Notes: generated from the sequence alone by a model not told the origin. DNA of 64,000 nt from Gammaproteobacteria bacterium (GCA_017302255.1 JAFLDV010000012.1:41562-105561); one strand, 5' to 3'; shown: positions 1 to 8,464, counted from the first letter of the stretch. Translations and numbers: made by a program.

Positions 1-717
1 GCTTTAGAGCTCTCGGATTATCCGGTACAAGTGCGTCATGCCATGACTTACGGAAATCCGTCTATTGCCAGTGTGTTTGATGATCTGCGCCAGCAAGGCG
101 TTGAGCGTATCGTGGTGATCCCGCTCTATCCGCAATACTCTGCAACCACCACGGCTGCTATCTCAGATCAAATTGGTCAGTATTTAGCAGGCTGCCGTGA
201 CATGCCGGAGATCCGGATGCAGAAGAATTATCATCATACCGCCATTTATCGCAAAGGCTTAGCGGGATCAGTGAAAGCTTTTTGGCAGTTAAATGGTCGA
301 GCTGATGCCTTGTTATTGTCTTTCCATGGCATTCCGGAGCGTTTTGTTCGTTTGGGCGATCCATATGAGCGGCATTGCCGGGAGACAGCCGCCAATCTTG
401 CTGCGGATCTAGGTCTTACTCCAGACCAAGTCTTAGTGAGTTTCCAATCAAGGGTTGGGAAAGAGCAGTGGTTACAGCCTTATACCGATGAGTTACTTAA
501 ACAATTACCAGAGCGTGGTATCAAGAAATTGCAGGTTTTATGCCCCGCATTCGCATCGGATTGTTTAGAAACCCTAGAAGAAATTGCCGTCGAAAATAAA
601 GAAGTGTTTTTACACGCTGGCGGTGAAACTTATGAATATATTCCTGCACTGAATGCGGTGCCTTGTCATATTCGGGTATTCAAGCAATTGGTTGCACAAC
701 AATTACAAGGGTGGTGA
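1..717 (+). CDS. hemH: Ferrochelatase, C-terminal part (5' end outside window)
   Basis: Inserts ferrous iron into protoporphyrin IX, the last step of protoheme synthesis; a soluble or membrane-associated cytoplasmic enzyme. The reading frame is open from base 1 (ten codons before the GTG at 31), so the true start lies upstream. The remaining 238 codons align along their length with the E. coli enzyme as I know it: the SFHGIPERF motif (bases 319-345) with its catalytic histidine, the FQSR-G-EQWLQPYTDE block and the CPAFASDCLETLEEI block near the C-terminus, which carries the family's second active-site acid. Ends 5 bases before the start of the next gene, so it probably heads a short operon. 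No frameshift seen. Confidence 0.95.
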   Translation, partial: ALELSDYPVQVRHAMTYGNPSIASVFDDLRQQGVERIVVIPLYPQYSATTTAAISDQIGQYLAGCRDMPEIRMQKNYHHTAIYRKGLAGSVKAFWQLNGRADALLLSFHGIPERFVRLGDPYERHCRETAANLAADLGLTPDQVLVSFQSRVGKEQWLQPYTDELLKQLPERGIKKLQVLCPAFASDCLETLEEIAVENKEVFLHAGGETYEYIPALNAVPCHIRVFKQLVAQQLQGW

Positions 718-722
718 GAGAT

Positions 723-1109
723 ATGAATACACAAGTAACTGGCTTTTATGCGGCGCTGCTGGCAATTTTCTATGTTGTACTGGCGTTTGCGGTTGTGCGT
801 CAGCGGATGAAACTTCGCGTGGGGTTAGGGGATGGCCAACAGCCAAGTTTGATTAAAGCTATCCGCATCCACGGCAATTTCGCGGAGTATGTCCCATTTG
901 CGTTGCTCCTACTGTTATTGCTTGAGCAAAAAGCTGGATTGAGCTGGCAATTGCACTTAATTGGCGGCTTGATTTTGGGTGGTCGGATATTGCATGCCTT
1001 AGGATTGATGAAATCTGCCGGCACTTCACCATGGCGTTTCTTAGGCATGGTTAGCACCTTTACCGCCTTATTAGTCAGCGCTGGTCTGTTATTGTGGCAA
1101 TCAGTGTAG
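723..1109 (+). CDS. MAPEG-family membrane protein, YecN-like
   Basis: Small integral membrane protein of 128 residues with about four hydrophobic segments (roughly residues 5-24, 50-68, 73-92 and 105-126). The RIHGNFAEYVPFA motif after the first loop is the hallmark of the MAPEG / YecN group, which is related to eukaryotic glutathione-dependent membrane enzymes; the bacterial role is unknown. The ATG at 723 is preferred to the upstream ATG at 663 because it follows a purine-rich GAGAG and lies after the hemH stop, and it gives the usual family length. It overlaps the next gene by 16 bases, suggesting translational coupling with the hydrolase downstream. Confidence 0.85.
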   Translation: MNTQVTGFYAALLAIFYVVLAFAVVRQRMKLRVGLGDGQQPSLIKAIRIHGNFAEYVPFALLLLLLLEQKAGLSWQLHLIGGLILGGRILHALGLMKSAGTSPWRFLGMVSTFTALLVSAGLLLWQSV

Positions 1110-1891
1110 TTGGCAGCGGCAAACCGGTTCTATTACTGCATAGTTCGATGTCGAGCCATCGGCAATGGCAGCCATTAGTCGCCGAGTTGCGTCAGGATCA
1201 TCTTTGTATAGTGCCGGATCTGCAAGGTTATGGGGTTCCAGCCAGCAAAGTATTAGGTAACTTTGCCACGCGGGATTACCAAATGGCAGACGAAGCCGCT
1301 CTGGTGATTGACGCGATTGCCGAACTGCAGCTTGATGAGCCTCTCAGTATTGTTGGGCATTCTTTTGGTGGTGCTTTAGCGCTGCATTTAGCAATGACCA
1401 AACCTTTTGCTATCAAAGAATTAGTGCTGTTTGAGCCTGTTGCTTTTCATCTTTTAAAAACCAACGGGCTGCCGCAATGCCAAGAATTGCTCGCGGAAGT
1501 GCAAGCTTTGGCCGAGCAGCTGCCTAAGCTTGATAATCTGGACGCCGCCAGGGTGTTTATTGATTATTGGCAATTTGATGGATTTTTCAGTGGTTTACCG
1601 CTGCGGATGCAGCAAAACTTGGCTGAACAAGTGTCGAAAGTAACCCTCGATTTTCAAGCGCTCATTGGCGAGCCTTTGCTATTAGCGGACTATCAGCGTC
1701 TTAACCTGCCATTGTTATTGCTTAGTGGTAGTAAAAGTCGACGCTCTGCGCAAAGAATTAGCGAGCTGCTGCACCAGACCATTAAAGCAAGTGAATTGAG
1801 GCTAGTCGCAACAGGCCACATGGGGCCTGTTACTGATCCGGCATTAGTTAATTCAGAAATCTGCAGCTTTTTGCGACGTGGCATGGCATAA
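1094..1891 (+). CDS. Alpha/beta hydrolase of unknown substrate
   Basis: A 265-residue cytoplasmic alpha/beta-hydrolase fold protein. It shows the oxyanion HSS motif near residue 16, the nucleophile elbow GHSFGG with Ser90, and a C-terminal His242 in ATGHMG. The strand that usually carries the catalytic acid reads LLLLSGSKSRRSA, with no Asp or Glu in the expected place, so the acid may be elsewhere or absent. The start is a GTG inside the end of the preceding MAPEG gene (16-base overlap), so the two are probably co-translated. No signal peptide. Substrate cannot be inferred; esterase, lipase or haloperoxidase-like activities are all possible. Confidence 0.8.
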   Translation: MAISVVGSGKPVLLLHSSMSSHRQWQPLVAELRQDHLCIVPDLQGYGVPASKVLGNFATRDYQMADEAALVIDAIAELQLDEPLSIVGHSFGGALALHLAMTKPFAIKELVLFEPVAFHLLKTNGLPQCQELLAEVQALAEQLPKLDNLDAARVFIDYWQFDGFFSGLPLRMQQNLAEQVSKVTLDFQALIGEPLLLADYQRLNLPLLLLSGSKSRRSAQRISELLHQTIKASELRLVATGHMGPVTDPALVNSEICSFLRRGMA

Positions 1892-1938
1892 GCCATGGCG
1901 TCGACTGAGTGGTTAATTTAGCGGTTAAATCAGTGGTT

Positions 1939-1964
1939 GGCTTCGTCACGCGATGGACGAAGCC
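1939..1964. other. Inverted repeat between convergent genes
   Basis: A perfect 9-bp stem (GGCTTCGTC / GACGAAGCC) with an 8-base loop lies between the ends of the convergent hydrolase and ibpA genes. There is no T-run on either side, so an ordinary intrinsic terminator is only a weak possibility; it may protect 3' ends. Confidence 0.4.
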
Positions 1965-1981
1965 CAAAGGTACACCAGCAA

Positions 1982-2479
1982 TTATTGCATCGCAGCAGCT
2001 TTAGTTCCCAACTCAGCAGGTTGAGCTGCCGCTTGCTCTAGCAGATTGTGCTGCCGAGTCCCTTCGCTGATGCTGATTTTTCGTGGCTTTAACGCTTCTG
2101 GTACTTCACGGACTAATTCAATGTGCAGTAAGCCATGCTCTGCGGTGGCACCAGTGACTTTGATGTAGTCAGATAACTGAAATTTCCGTTCAAAATTACG
2201 CTCGGCGATGCCTTGATGCAGAAACTTCCGACCTTCGGTTTTTTGTGCTTTTTGCCCACGCACCAATAAGGTGTTGTGTTCGGTTTCAATCGAAAGTTCA
2301 TTTAAATCAAAACCAGCAATAGCCATGGTGATCCGGTACTGATCTTCGCCGGTGACTTCGATGTTATAAGGTGGATACGCAGGTTGTTTTTCATTGCGAG
2401 CAGCTGCATCCATCAGGTTTGCCAGATGATCAAAACCAATTAATGAACGGTAGAATGGAGAGAAGTCGATAGTCGTCAT
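1982..2479 (-). CDS. ibpA: Small heat-shock protein, IbpA/Hsp20 family
   Basis: ATP-independent holdase that coats aggregating proteins and passes them to DnaK/ClpB. The 165-residue product has the IbpA-type N-terminus (MTTIDFSPFYRSLIGFD), an alpha-crystallin domain at about residues 35-130 (NIEVTGEDQYRITMAIAGF; RNFERKFQLSDYIKVTGA; GLLHIELVREVPE) and a C-terminal tail with the KPRKISI motif, corresponding to the I-x-I/V anchor. The tail beyond it is longer than in E. coli IbpA (137 residues). The ATG at 2479 follows an AGGA Shine-Dalgarno sequence that is buried in a predicted RNA thermometer. Monocistronic by appearance, behind a sigma-32-like promoter. Whether it functions as IbpA or IbpB cannot be told as there is a single copy here. 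Confidence 0.93.
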   Translation of the reverse strand: MTTIDFSPFYRSLIGFDHLANLMDAAARNEKQPAYPPYNIEVTGEDQYRITMAIAGFDLNELSIETEHNTLLVRGQKAQKTEGRKFLHQGIAERNFERKFQLSDYIKVTGATAEHGLLHIELVREVPEALKPRKISISEGTRQHNLLEQAAAQPAELGTKAAAMQ

Positions 2480-2572
2480 AATAAATTCCTATTTATAGCA
2501 AATTCAAAGGGTTGGACTGTTCTTTTGAACCAGTCAGTGCCAGCGAAACCCGCGTTGGGCGTTTCGCTGTTA
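2480..2572 (-). promoter_or_regulatory. ROSE-type RNA thermometer in the ibpA leader
   Basis: In the minus-strand RNA the Shine-Dalgarno AGGA (2487-2490) faces a TTGCT (2497-2501) across a short A-TAAA-T loop. This is the conserved anti-SD motif of ROSE elements: U-A, U-G, a bulged G, C-G and U-A pairs, here extended downward by U-A, U-A, A-U and A-U pairs. Upstream in the leader are two more hairpins: ACTGGTTC/GAACAGT around 2516-2536, and a perfect 9-bp stem CAGCGAAAC/GTTTCGCTG around 2541-2570. Multi-hairpin leader, distal SD hairpin and ibpA gene together match the family. At low temperature the SD would be closed; heat opens it. Confidence 0.8.
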
Positions 2573-2578
2573 CTGATT

Positions 2579-2606
2579 AAATAGGGTTGAACTTTTACTT
2601 TTCAAG
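2579..2606 (-). promoter_or_regulatory. Sigma-32 (RpoH) type promoter of ibpA
   Basis: Reading the minus strand: CTTGAAA (2600-2606), a 13-base spacer, then CCCTATTT (2579-2586). This fits the heat-shock consensus CTTGAAA-N11-16-CCCCATNT with a single mismatch in the core. Transcription would begin near 2572, giving a leader of about 93 bases. Confidence 0.8.
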
Positions 2607-2623
2607 CGTGAATTTTAAAGATT

Positions 2624-3226
2624 TTAAGATTTTTTTGCCGCTGTTTGTTTCAGCATGCCAAGAGCCGTGGTGTAGTCAGGCTCTTGCGACAACACTGGGA
2701 CTAATTGTTGGTAAACCAGTTTGCCAGTGCGATCAACGATAAGTACCGCTCTGGTTAGAATTCCCATATCTTTGATCCGTAAACCATAATTACTACCAAA
2801 GTCCCCCCAGACAGCATCGGATAACACTAATAATTTGTCGACTTGTTCCTTTTGGCAAAAGCGTTTTTGCGCAAATGGTAAATCGGTAGAGATGGTTAGC
2901 AACACCACATTTTCCGGCAAGCTGGTCACTTGCTCATTGAATTTCTTGGTTTGAATAGAGCAAACGCCGGTATCTAAACTTGGCACTACGCTAATTAGGA
3001 CGGTCTTGCCTAAAAAATCACTCAGCTTCACAGGCTTAAAACTAGCATCAGCAACTTTAAAATCTGGGGCCAGCGCATTGATGCTCACTGGCGTCCCTTG
3101 AAATTCAAGGACTCGGTCGCCTGCTTTAACTTCAGAGCGATGCACCGGCAGTGATGAGGTTAAATCAACAGCACTTACCGATGAGGCAGTTGCTAGCAAC
3201 ATTAACGCAAGCAAGTTTTTTTTCAT
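2624..3226 (-). CDS. tpx: Thiol peroxidase with signal peptide (exported Tpx)
   Basis: Atypical 2-Cys peroxiredoxin reducing H2O2 and alkyl hydroperoxides. The peroxidatic Cys89 sits in SLDTGVCS and the resolving Cys124 in LPFAQKRFCQ, both as in E. coli Tpx. At 200 residues it is about 30 longer than the cytoplasmic E. coli protein (168); the extra N-terminus reads MKKNLLALMLLATASSVSA, a textbook signal peptide with cleavage around residue 19. I therefore infer a periplasmic enzyme, which would need a periplasmic electron donor rather than cytoplasmic thioredoxin. Divergent from the REC-CheC operon with 149 bases between. No terminator of its own is evident before the ibpA promoter. Confidence 0.92.
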   Translation of the reverse strand: MKKNLLALMLLATASSVSAVDLTSSLPVHRSEVKAGDRVLEFQGTPVSINALAPDFKVADASFKPVKLSDFLGKTVLISVVPSLDTGVCSIQTKKFNEQVTSLPENVVLLTISTDLPFAQKRFCQKEQVDKLLVLSDAVWGDFGSNYGLRIKDMGILTRAVLIVDRTGKLVYQQLVPVLSQEPDYTTALGMLKQTAAKKS

Positions 3227-3375
3227 GGTCGATTGTTCCTTATTAATTGAAAAACTTAAGCCAATACAGCCACTAACTGTGAAAAATAATTATGTGTTTT
3301 AGTCGCAGCAATTATTCGCATATTGTGCAGTCAGGCGCTACACTGGACTATAACACTAAGTGAAGCGAGTTCTAA

Positions 3376-4407
3376 ATGGTAGCTGCTGTTCTGATTTGTG
3401 ATGATTCGAATCTGGCCCGCAAGCAAATGGCGCGGAGTTTACCTGCTGATTGGCAGGAAAAAATCTCGTTTGCCGGACATGGCCAAGAAGCGATGGAGGT
3501 GCTGAAGCGCCAACCTATAGATCTGTTATTCCTAGATCTAAATATGCCGATCCTCGATGGTTATGAGGTGTTGCAGGCTATTAAAGAGCAGGGGATACCA
3601 GTCAAGGTGGTTGTCGTTTCCGGCGATGTTCAACCTGAGGCGCATGAGCGTGTCATGAGTTACGGTGCTTTGGATTTTATCCGAAAGCCGGTCTCTGCTG
3701 AAAAACTCGGCGAGGTGCTGCAGCAATTTACCGCCGCGCATACCGAGCAAGACAGCCAAAAAGTGCTGGAGCGCGCATTAAATGCAAACCTCCTGAGCAA
3801 CAATTTTGCGCTTGACCCAATTCTGCGTGACGTGTTCCAAGAGCTAACTAACGTGGCCATGGGGCAAGCCGGTGATTTGCTCGCGCGGTTGCTGAAGGTA
3901 TTCGTAAAATTACCTATCCCGAACGTGAACGTCATAGAAGTGAGTGAACTTCATATGGCAATTGCATCGGTCGAGCAAAAAGAGACCACTTCAGCGGTTT
4001 GCCAAGGCTTTATTGGTGGTGGGGTGTCTGGTGAAGCGTTGCTCATCCTCAATGACTCAAGCTTTGTCGATATCGCGAAATTAATGAAGTACGAAGGCCG
4101 AATTAACGCGAAAACAGAACTCGAGCTGTTGATGGACGTTGGGAACATCTTGATTGGTTCAGTGTTAAAAGGGTTGGCAGAACAAATTGATATGAGTTTC
4201 AGTCAGGGGCATCCGGTTGTACTTGGACAACATGCGCCTGTCAGCGAAATGATTAAAGCCAATGCAGGACGTTGGAAGCGAACGCTTGCCATCGAGATCA
4301 GCTACGGCATCGAAAACTACAACATCAATTGTGATTTGTTACTACTGTTTACCGAAGACAGTATTAAAACACTCAATTATAAAGTCCAATTCCTGTTAGA
4401 AGAGTAG
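3376..4407 (+). CDS. Response regulator fused to a CheC-like phosphatase domain
   Basis: 343 residues. Residues 1-120 form a receiver domain: acidic pair Asp9/Asp10 (CDDSN), phospho-acceptor Asp54 (LFLDLNMP), Ser in VVVSGD and Lys in IRKPVS. Residues about 140-343 are a CheC/CheX-like domain. Its two phosphatase signatures fit the family pattern D/S-xxx-E-xx-N-x22-P: the first is exact (D152, E156, N159, P182); the second is E250, D254, N257, P280, with Asp in place of the Glu. CheC proteins dephosphorylate CheY-P, so this protein may remove phosphate from itself or another receiver. It ends 2 bases before a PAS-GGDEF gene, making a two-gene operon. No kinase gene is adjacent. Function not established. 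Confidence 0.88.
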   Translation: MVAAVLICDDSNLARKQMARSLPADWQEKISFAGHGQEAMEVLKRQPIDLLFLDLNMPILDGYEVLQAIKEQGIPVKVVVVSGDVQPEAHERVMSYGALDFIRKPVSAEKLGEVLQQFTAAHTEQDSQKVLERALNANLLSNNFALDPILRDVFQELTNVAMGQAGDLLARLLKVFVKLPIPNVNVIEVSELHMAIASVEQKETTSAVCQGFIGGGVSGEALLILNDSSFVDIAKLMKYEGRINAKTELELLMDVGNILIGSVLKGLAEQIDMSFSQGHPVVLGQHAPVSEMIKANAGRWKRTLAIEISYGIENYNINCDLLLLFTEDSIKTLNYKVQFLLEE

Positions 4408-4409
4408 TT

Positions 4410-5372
4410 ATGGATAATCTGAATCAAGATGTTGCAGAAGTACACTGGCTACTGGATATGTTCCAGACCGTGGATGTTGGGTTGGTGGTCCTCACCGTGG
4501 ACTACAAAATCCAAGTCTGGAACGGTTTTATGGAAAACCATAGTGGACTGACTCCTCGGCAAGTGCGCGATCGTCACTTATTCGACCTTTTTTCTGAAAT
4601 TGACGAAGACTGGCTACGTCGCAAATGTGATCCGGTAATTTTACTGAAAAACCGTGCTTTTACTATTTGGGAACAACGCCCCTATATCTTCAAATTCCGC
4701 AATTATCGGCCTATTACCGGCGCCGCGGAATACATGTATCAAAACAGCACCATTTTCCCGATCACCAATTTAACTGGGGTCGTAACCCACTTGTGTATGA
4801 TCATTTATGACGTCACAGATGTGGCTACTAGCCGTTTGGAATTGGAGTCGATGAATGGGCAACTCAAACAATTGTCGAAAACTGACTTCCTCACTGCACT
4901 AAATAACCGCGGTACATGGGAAGAAGCGTTAAAACAAGAGTTTAAGCGGTTGCGCCGTAGCGGCAACGTCGGTACTTTGCTGATGTGTGATATCGACCAC
5001 TTTAAACGAGTCAACGATACCTATGGTCATGCTGCTGGTGATGCGGTGATCCAAGCGGTCGCGCAAGCCGTGAAGAAAAATCTACGGGAAACCGATATTG
5101 CAGGCCGATATGGTGGCGAAGAGTTCGCTGTGTTATTGGTAGATACTACCGCTGATCAAGCAAATTATTTTGCTGAGCGACTGCGTAAAACCGTGGAAAA
5201 TCTGACTGTTGAATATAATCAGCAGTTGCTTCGGATCACCGTGAGTGTTGGCATTGCCGAATACCATTCGGGTATGCTTGAGCACAGAAATTGGATCGAA
5301 TCGTCGGATAAAGCTTTATATACCTCTAAAGCCAATGGCCGTAACCAAGTGACGGTTGCGGTAGCTGAATAA
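4410..5372 (+). CDS. PAS-GGDEF diguanylate cyclase
   Basis: 320 residues, no membrane segment. An N-terminal PAS domain (about 12-140; LVVLTVDYKIQVWNG, then YDVTDVAT closing it) is followed by a GGDEF domain (about 155-315). The active-site motif is GGEEF at residues 235-239, and the product-inhibition I-site RxxD (RETD) lies five residues before it, so both synthesis of c-di-GMP and feedback control look intact. The substrate-binding DIDHFKRVND-YGH motif is present. Starts 2 bases after the REC-CheC gene and is followed by a strong terminator, so the pair is transcribed together; the REC-CheC partner probably modulates this enzyme or a common histidine kinase (inference). Confidence 0.92.
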   Translation: MDNLNQDVAEVHWLLDMFQTVDVGLVVLTVDYKIQVWNGFMENHSGLTPRQVRDRHLFDLFSEIDEDWLRRKCDPVILLKNRAFTIWEQRPYIFKFRNYRPITGAAEYMYQNSTIFPITNLTGVVTHLCMIIYDVTDVATSRLELESMNGQLKQLSKTDFLTALNNRGTWEEALKQEFKRLRRSGNVGTLLMCDIDHFKRVNDTYGHAAGDAVIQAVAQAVKKNLRETDIAGRYGGEEFAVLLVDTTADQANYFAERLRKTVENLTVEYNQQLLRITVSVGIAEYHSGMLEHRNWIESSDKALYTSKANGRNQVTVAVAE

Positions 5373-5401
5373 TCAGCTTATAGCTTCAGCTTATTTGCCA
5401 T

Positions 5402-5430
5402 AAAAAACCTTCCATTTGGAAGGTTTTTTT
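5402..5430 (+). terminator. Intrinsic terminator of the REC-CheC/GGDEF operon
   Basis: Stem AACCTTCC / GGAAGGTT with a 4-base loop, followed by seven T; A-run on the other side, so it can also stop transcription from the spoVR direction. The remaining bases to 5633 hold nothing I can assign. Confidence 0.9.
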
Positions 5431-5633
5431 ACGACTGTAAAGCAGCAACGCTGGTCTATTATTCTGGCGAGAATGTTGGTTTAACTAATTGTCAGATAAT
5501 CAAATTGTGCTTTTTATCGGTCAATCTGTCGGTGCTGATGATATGAAACCATCTTTGATACTAGCCTTTCTATGCCTTTATTTGCAACAAATCTGGTTAA
5601 AAGCGCTAGCCACTAAAAGTTAGAAATTAACAG

Positions 5634-7139
5634 TCACTCAGCCGGCACCATTCCAAGGATCTGACGATTTCCGTCAGAGTTTAGCTGCTCAAGTTTCACC
5701 GTGAATCCCCAAAGTCGATGAAGATGCTTAAGCACCTCAGGATAATTGGCGGCCAAGGGCACGCGTTGATTGGGGATAAATTGCAAGGTCAAAGAGCGAT
5801 CACCCACAACATCGACGTTAAACACTTGAATGTTCGGTTCAATATTACTCAAGTTGTATTGGTTCGACAGCATTTGTCGGACTTTTTGGTAGCCATCGCT
5901 ATTGTGGATCGCCGCAACGTCTAAATGCTGCTGTTGGTCATCATCGACAATGGCAAAAAGATGGAAATCTCGGATCACTTTCGGGGATAAATACTGACTT
6001 ATAAAACTTTCATCTTTGAAGTTTTGCATCGCAAAATGTAAAGTTTCCACCCAGTCGCTGCCGGCAATGTCGGGAAACCAGGTTTTATCTTCTTCGGTCG
6101 GATCTTCGCAAATTCGGCGAATGTCGGTAAACATCGCAAATCCCAGAGCATATGGGTTGATACCTGAATAATATTTTGAATTGTAGGCCGGTTGAAATAC
6201 CACGTTAGTATGATTATGCAGGACTTCGAGCATAAACTTATCAGTCACTACGCCCTCTGCATAAAGTTGCTGCAAAATGGTGTAGTGCCAAAAAGTTGCC
6301 CAGCCTTCGTTCATCACTTGCGTTTGTTTTTGCGGATAAAAATACTGCGAGATTTTCCGCACGATCCGGACGATTTCACGTTGCCAAGGTTTGAGCAATG
6401 GCGCGTGCTTTTCAATAAAGTACAGCAGGTTTTCCTGTGGCTCAGCAGGGAAACGATGCACCCTTGGTTGCGCCTGCTGATTCGCATTTGGAATGGTACG
6501 CCAGAGCTGATTCACCTGACTTTGCAGGTAATTTTCCCGGTCTTGTTGTCGCCTTTGCTCTTCATCCATCGAGATTTTTTGCGGTCTTTTATACCGGTCA
6601 ACACCGTAATTCATCAGAGCATGACAGGAGTCTAACATGTCTTCGACTTCGTCTAAGCCATAACGCTCTTCACAATCGGCAATGTACTTTTTAGCAAATA
6701 CCAGATAGTCGATAATTGAAGATGCGTCAGTCCATGTTTTGAATAAATAATTGTTTTTAAAGAATGAGTTATGACCATAACAGGCATGTGCCATCACCAG
6801 CGCTTGCATAGTGATGGTGTTTTCTTCCATTAAATACGCGATACAAGGGTTGGAATTAATGACAATTTCATAGGCCAATCCCATATTGCCGCGTTTATAG
6901 TTTTGTTCAGTCTGAATGAATTTTTTGCCATAGCTCCAGTGACTATAGCCGATTGGCATACCGACACTAGAATAGGCATCCATCATCTGCTCAGCAGTAA
7001 TGATTTCAATTTGATTTGGGTAATAATCCAGTCGATAAAATTTTGCCACTCGTTCAATTTCAGCTTGATAGGCAGTCAGTAACTCAAAGCTCCAATCTGG
7101 GCCGTCAGAAAGTGGTGTTGGTCGTAACTGTGCGGTCAT
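5634..7139 (-). CDS. spoVR: SpoVR family protein (YcgB-like)
   Basis: 501 residues, the usual length of the SpoVR/YcgB family. It has the conserved N-terminal half with WSYGKKF, GLAYEIVINSNPCIAYLMEENT and HACYGHNSFFKNNYLF, and the central MNEGWATFWHY motif; the HxxxGH and His/Glu-rich patches suggest metal binding, though no activity is proven. Cytoplasmic, no signal. The ATG at 7139 has a perfect AAGGAGG Shine-Dalgarno. It is the last gene of the prkA-yeaH-spoVR cluster (32 bases after yeaH), a module induced in stationary phase or stress in enterobacteria and required for the spore cortex in Bacillus. Confidence 0.95.
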   Translation of the reverse strand: MTAQLRPTPLSDGPDWSFELLTAYQAEIERVAKFYRLDYYPNQIEIITAEQMMDAYSSVGMPIGYSHWSYGKKFIQTEQNYKRGNMGLAYEIVINSNPCIAYLMEENTITMQALVMAHACYGHNSFFKNNYLFKTWTDASSIIDYLVFAKKYIADCEERYGLDEVEDMLDSCHALMNYGVDRYKRPQKISMDEEQRRQQDRENYLQSQVNQLWRTIPNANQQAQPRVHRFPAEPQENLLYFIEKHAPLLKPWQREIVRIVRKISQYFYPQKQTQVMNEGWATFWHYTILQQLYAEGVVTDKFMLEVLHNHTNVVFQPAYNSKYYSGINPYALGFAMFTDIRRICEDPTEEDKTWFPDIAGSDWVETLHFAMQNFKDESFISQYLSPKVIRDFHLFAIVDDDQQQHLDVAAIHNSDGYQKVRQMLSNQYNLSNIEPNIQVFNVDVVGDRSLTLQFIPNQRVPLAANYPEVLKHLHRLWGFTVKLEQLNSDGNRQILGMVPAE

Positions 7140-7171
7140 AACAACCTCCTTACTCCAAGTGCTAGCCCGTT

Positions 7172-8440
7172 TTACGCTGCTTGCCGTTTGAAAAGTTCGC
7201 GAAATACCGGGTAAATGTCGCTGACTTGTCGGATCGGCTGGATTGCAAAGTTGTCAAAGCTGTCGAGCAACTTTTCATATTCAACCCACAAACTTTGATG
7301 AGCGCGCTGAGTAATTTCGATATAGGCGTAGTAGCGAACAAAGGGCAGTAAATCCTCTGCCAAGGTTTTGGTGCATAGTGGACTGTCATCTGCCCAGTTA
7401 TCGCCGTCCGATGCCTGTGCCGCATAGATATTCCATTCCTGTGGGTTAAAACGATCTTTGACGATCTCGCTCATCAATTTCAACGCACTGGAGACTATGG
7501 TGCCACCAGTTTCCTGCGAATAGAAAAACTCATGTTCATCAACTTCTTTCGCTTGGGTATGGTGACGGATATATACCACCTCGACATTTTTGTAACTGCG
7601 ACTGAGAAACATATAAAGCAAAATGTAGAAGCGTTTTGCCATCTCTTTGGTCGTTTGATCCATAGATCCTGACACATCCATCAAGCAGAACATTACTGCT
7701 TTACTGGTCGGTTCTGGTCGTTTGGCAAAATTACGAAAGCGTAAGTCAAAACTATCGATAAACGGCACTGCCGCAATTTTTTGCCGAAGTGCATCTGCTT
7801 GTCTGCGCAATTCCGTCAACAATTGTTCATCAGGGAGCGGCTCTGCGGTGAGGGCGGCGATTTCTGCTTCCAGTTGCTGAAGTTGCTTCTTTTTACCGGC
7901 AGACATCGCCACACGGCGCGCCAAAGAACCTTGCAACGAACGAACAATGTCGATATTGCTTGGCACGCCTTCAGAGCGATAGCCTGCGCGGACTTGCTTG
8001 TATTGAACTAACTTATCTAATTGATTTTTCTTTAAATTTGGCAATTCCAAATCTTCGAATAACAAGTCGAGGTATTCATCTTTCGAAATAGAGAATACAA
8101 ATTCATCATTGCCTTCACCGTCGGCGCTGGCATCCCCTTTGCCGCTACCACCACCTTGACCACCGAGCGGGCGTTTGATTTTGTCGCCAGTGCTAAATTG
8201 ATCGTTACCAGGATGAACTTGCTCGCGGTGACCACCACGACCTTGATGGAAAAACGGCTCAGTAATATCTCGTCCAGGAATAGTGATACTTTCCCCAGAA
8301 TTGATATCGGTGACGCTGCGTTTACCAACTGCGTCAGAGACTGCTTGTTTAATTTGTTGCTTATAGCGCCGGATGAACCGTTGCCGGTTCACCGCGCTTT
8401 TGTTTTTGCCGTTCAGGCGTCGATCGATAAAATGCGCCAT
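7172..8440 (-). CDS. yeaH: YeaH-type von Willebrand A domain protein (DUF444)
   Basis: 422 residues, close to E. coli YeaH (427). N-terminal [12 protein letters not shown] block, then a glycine-rich linker around residues 85-110, a helical region, and a VWA-like domain with the MIDAS motif DVSGSMD near residue 250 plus the SSALKLM threonine/serine loop. This family always sits beside the PrkA kinase, of which it is a presumed partner or substrate; VWA proteins commonly pair with AAA+ ATPases such as PrkA. Lies 24 bases after prkA and 32 before spoVR. Confidence 0.95.
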   Translation of the reverse strand: MAHFIDRRLNGKNKSAVNRQRFIRRYKQQIKQAVSDAVGKRSVTDINSGESITIPGRDITEPFFHQGRGGHREQVHPGNDQFSTGDKIKRPLGGQGGGSGKGDASADGEGNDEFVFSISKDEYLDLLFEDLELPNLKKNQLDKLVQYKQVRAGYRSEGVPSNIDIVRSLQGSLARRVAMSAGKKKQLQQLEAEIAALTAEPLPDEQLLTELRRQADALRQKIAAVPFIDSFDLRFRNFAKRPEPTSKAVMFCLMDVSGSMDQTTKEMAKRFYILLYMFLSRSYKNVEVVYIRHHTQAKEVDEHEFFYSQETGGTIVSSALKLMSEIVKDRFNPQEWNIYAAQASDGDNWADDSPLCTKTLAEDLLPFVRYYAYIEITQRAHQSLWVEYEKLLDSFDNFAIQPIRQVSDIYPVFRELFKRQAA

Positions 8441-8464
8441 AGAACCTCCGGCTGTTTTCAGCCA

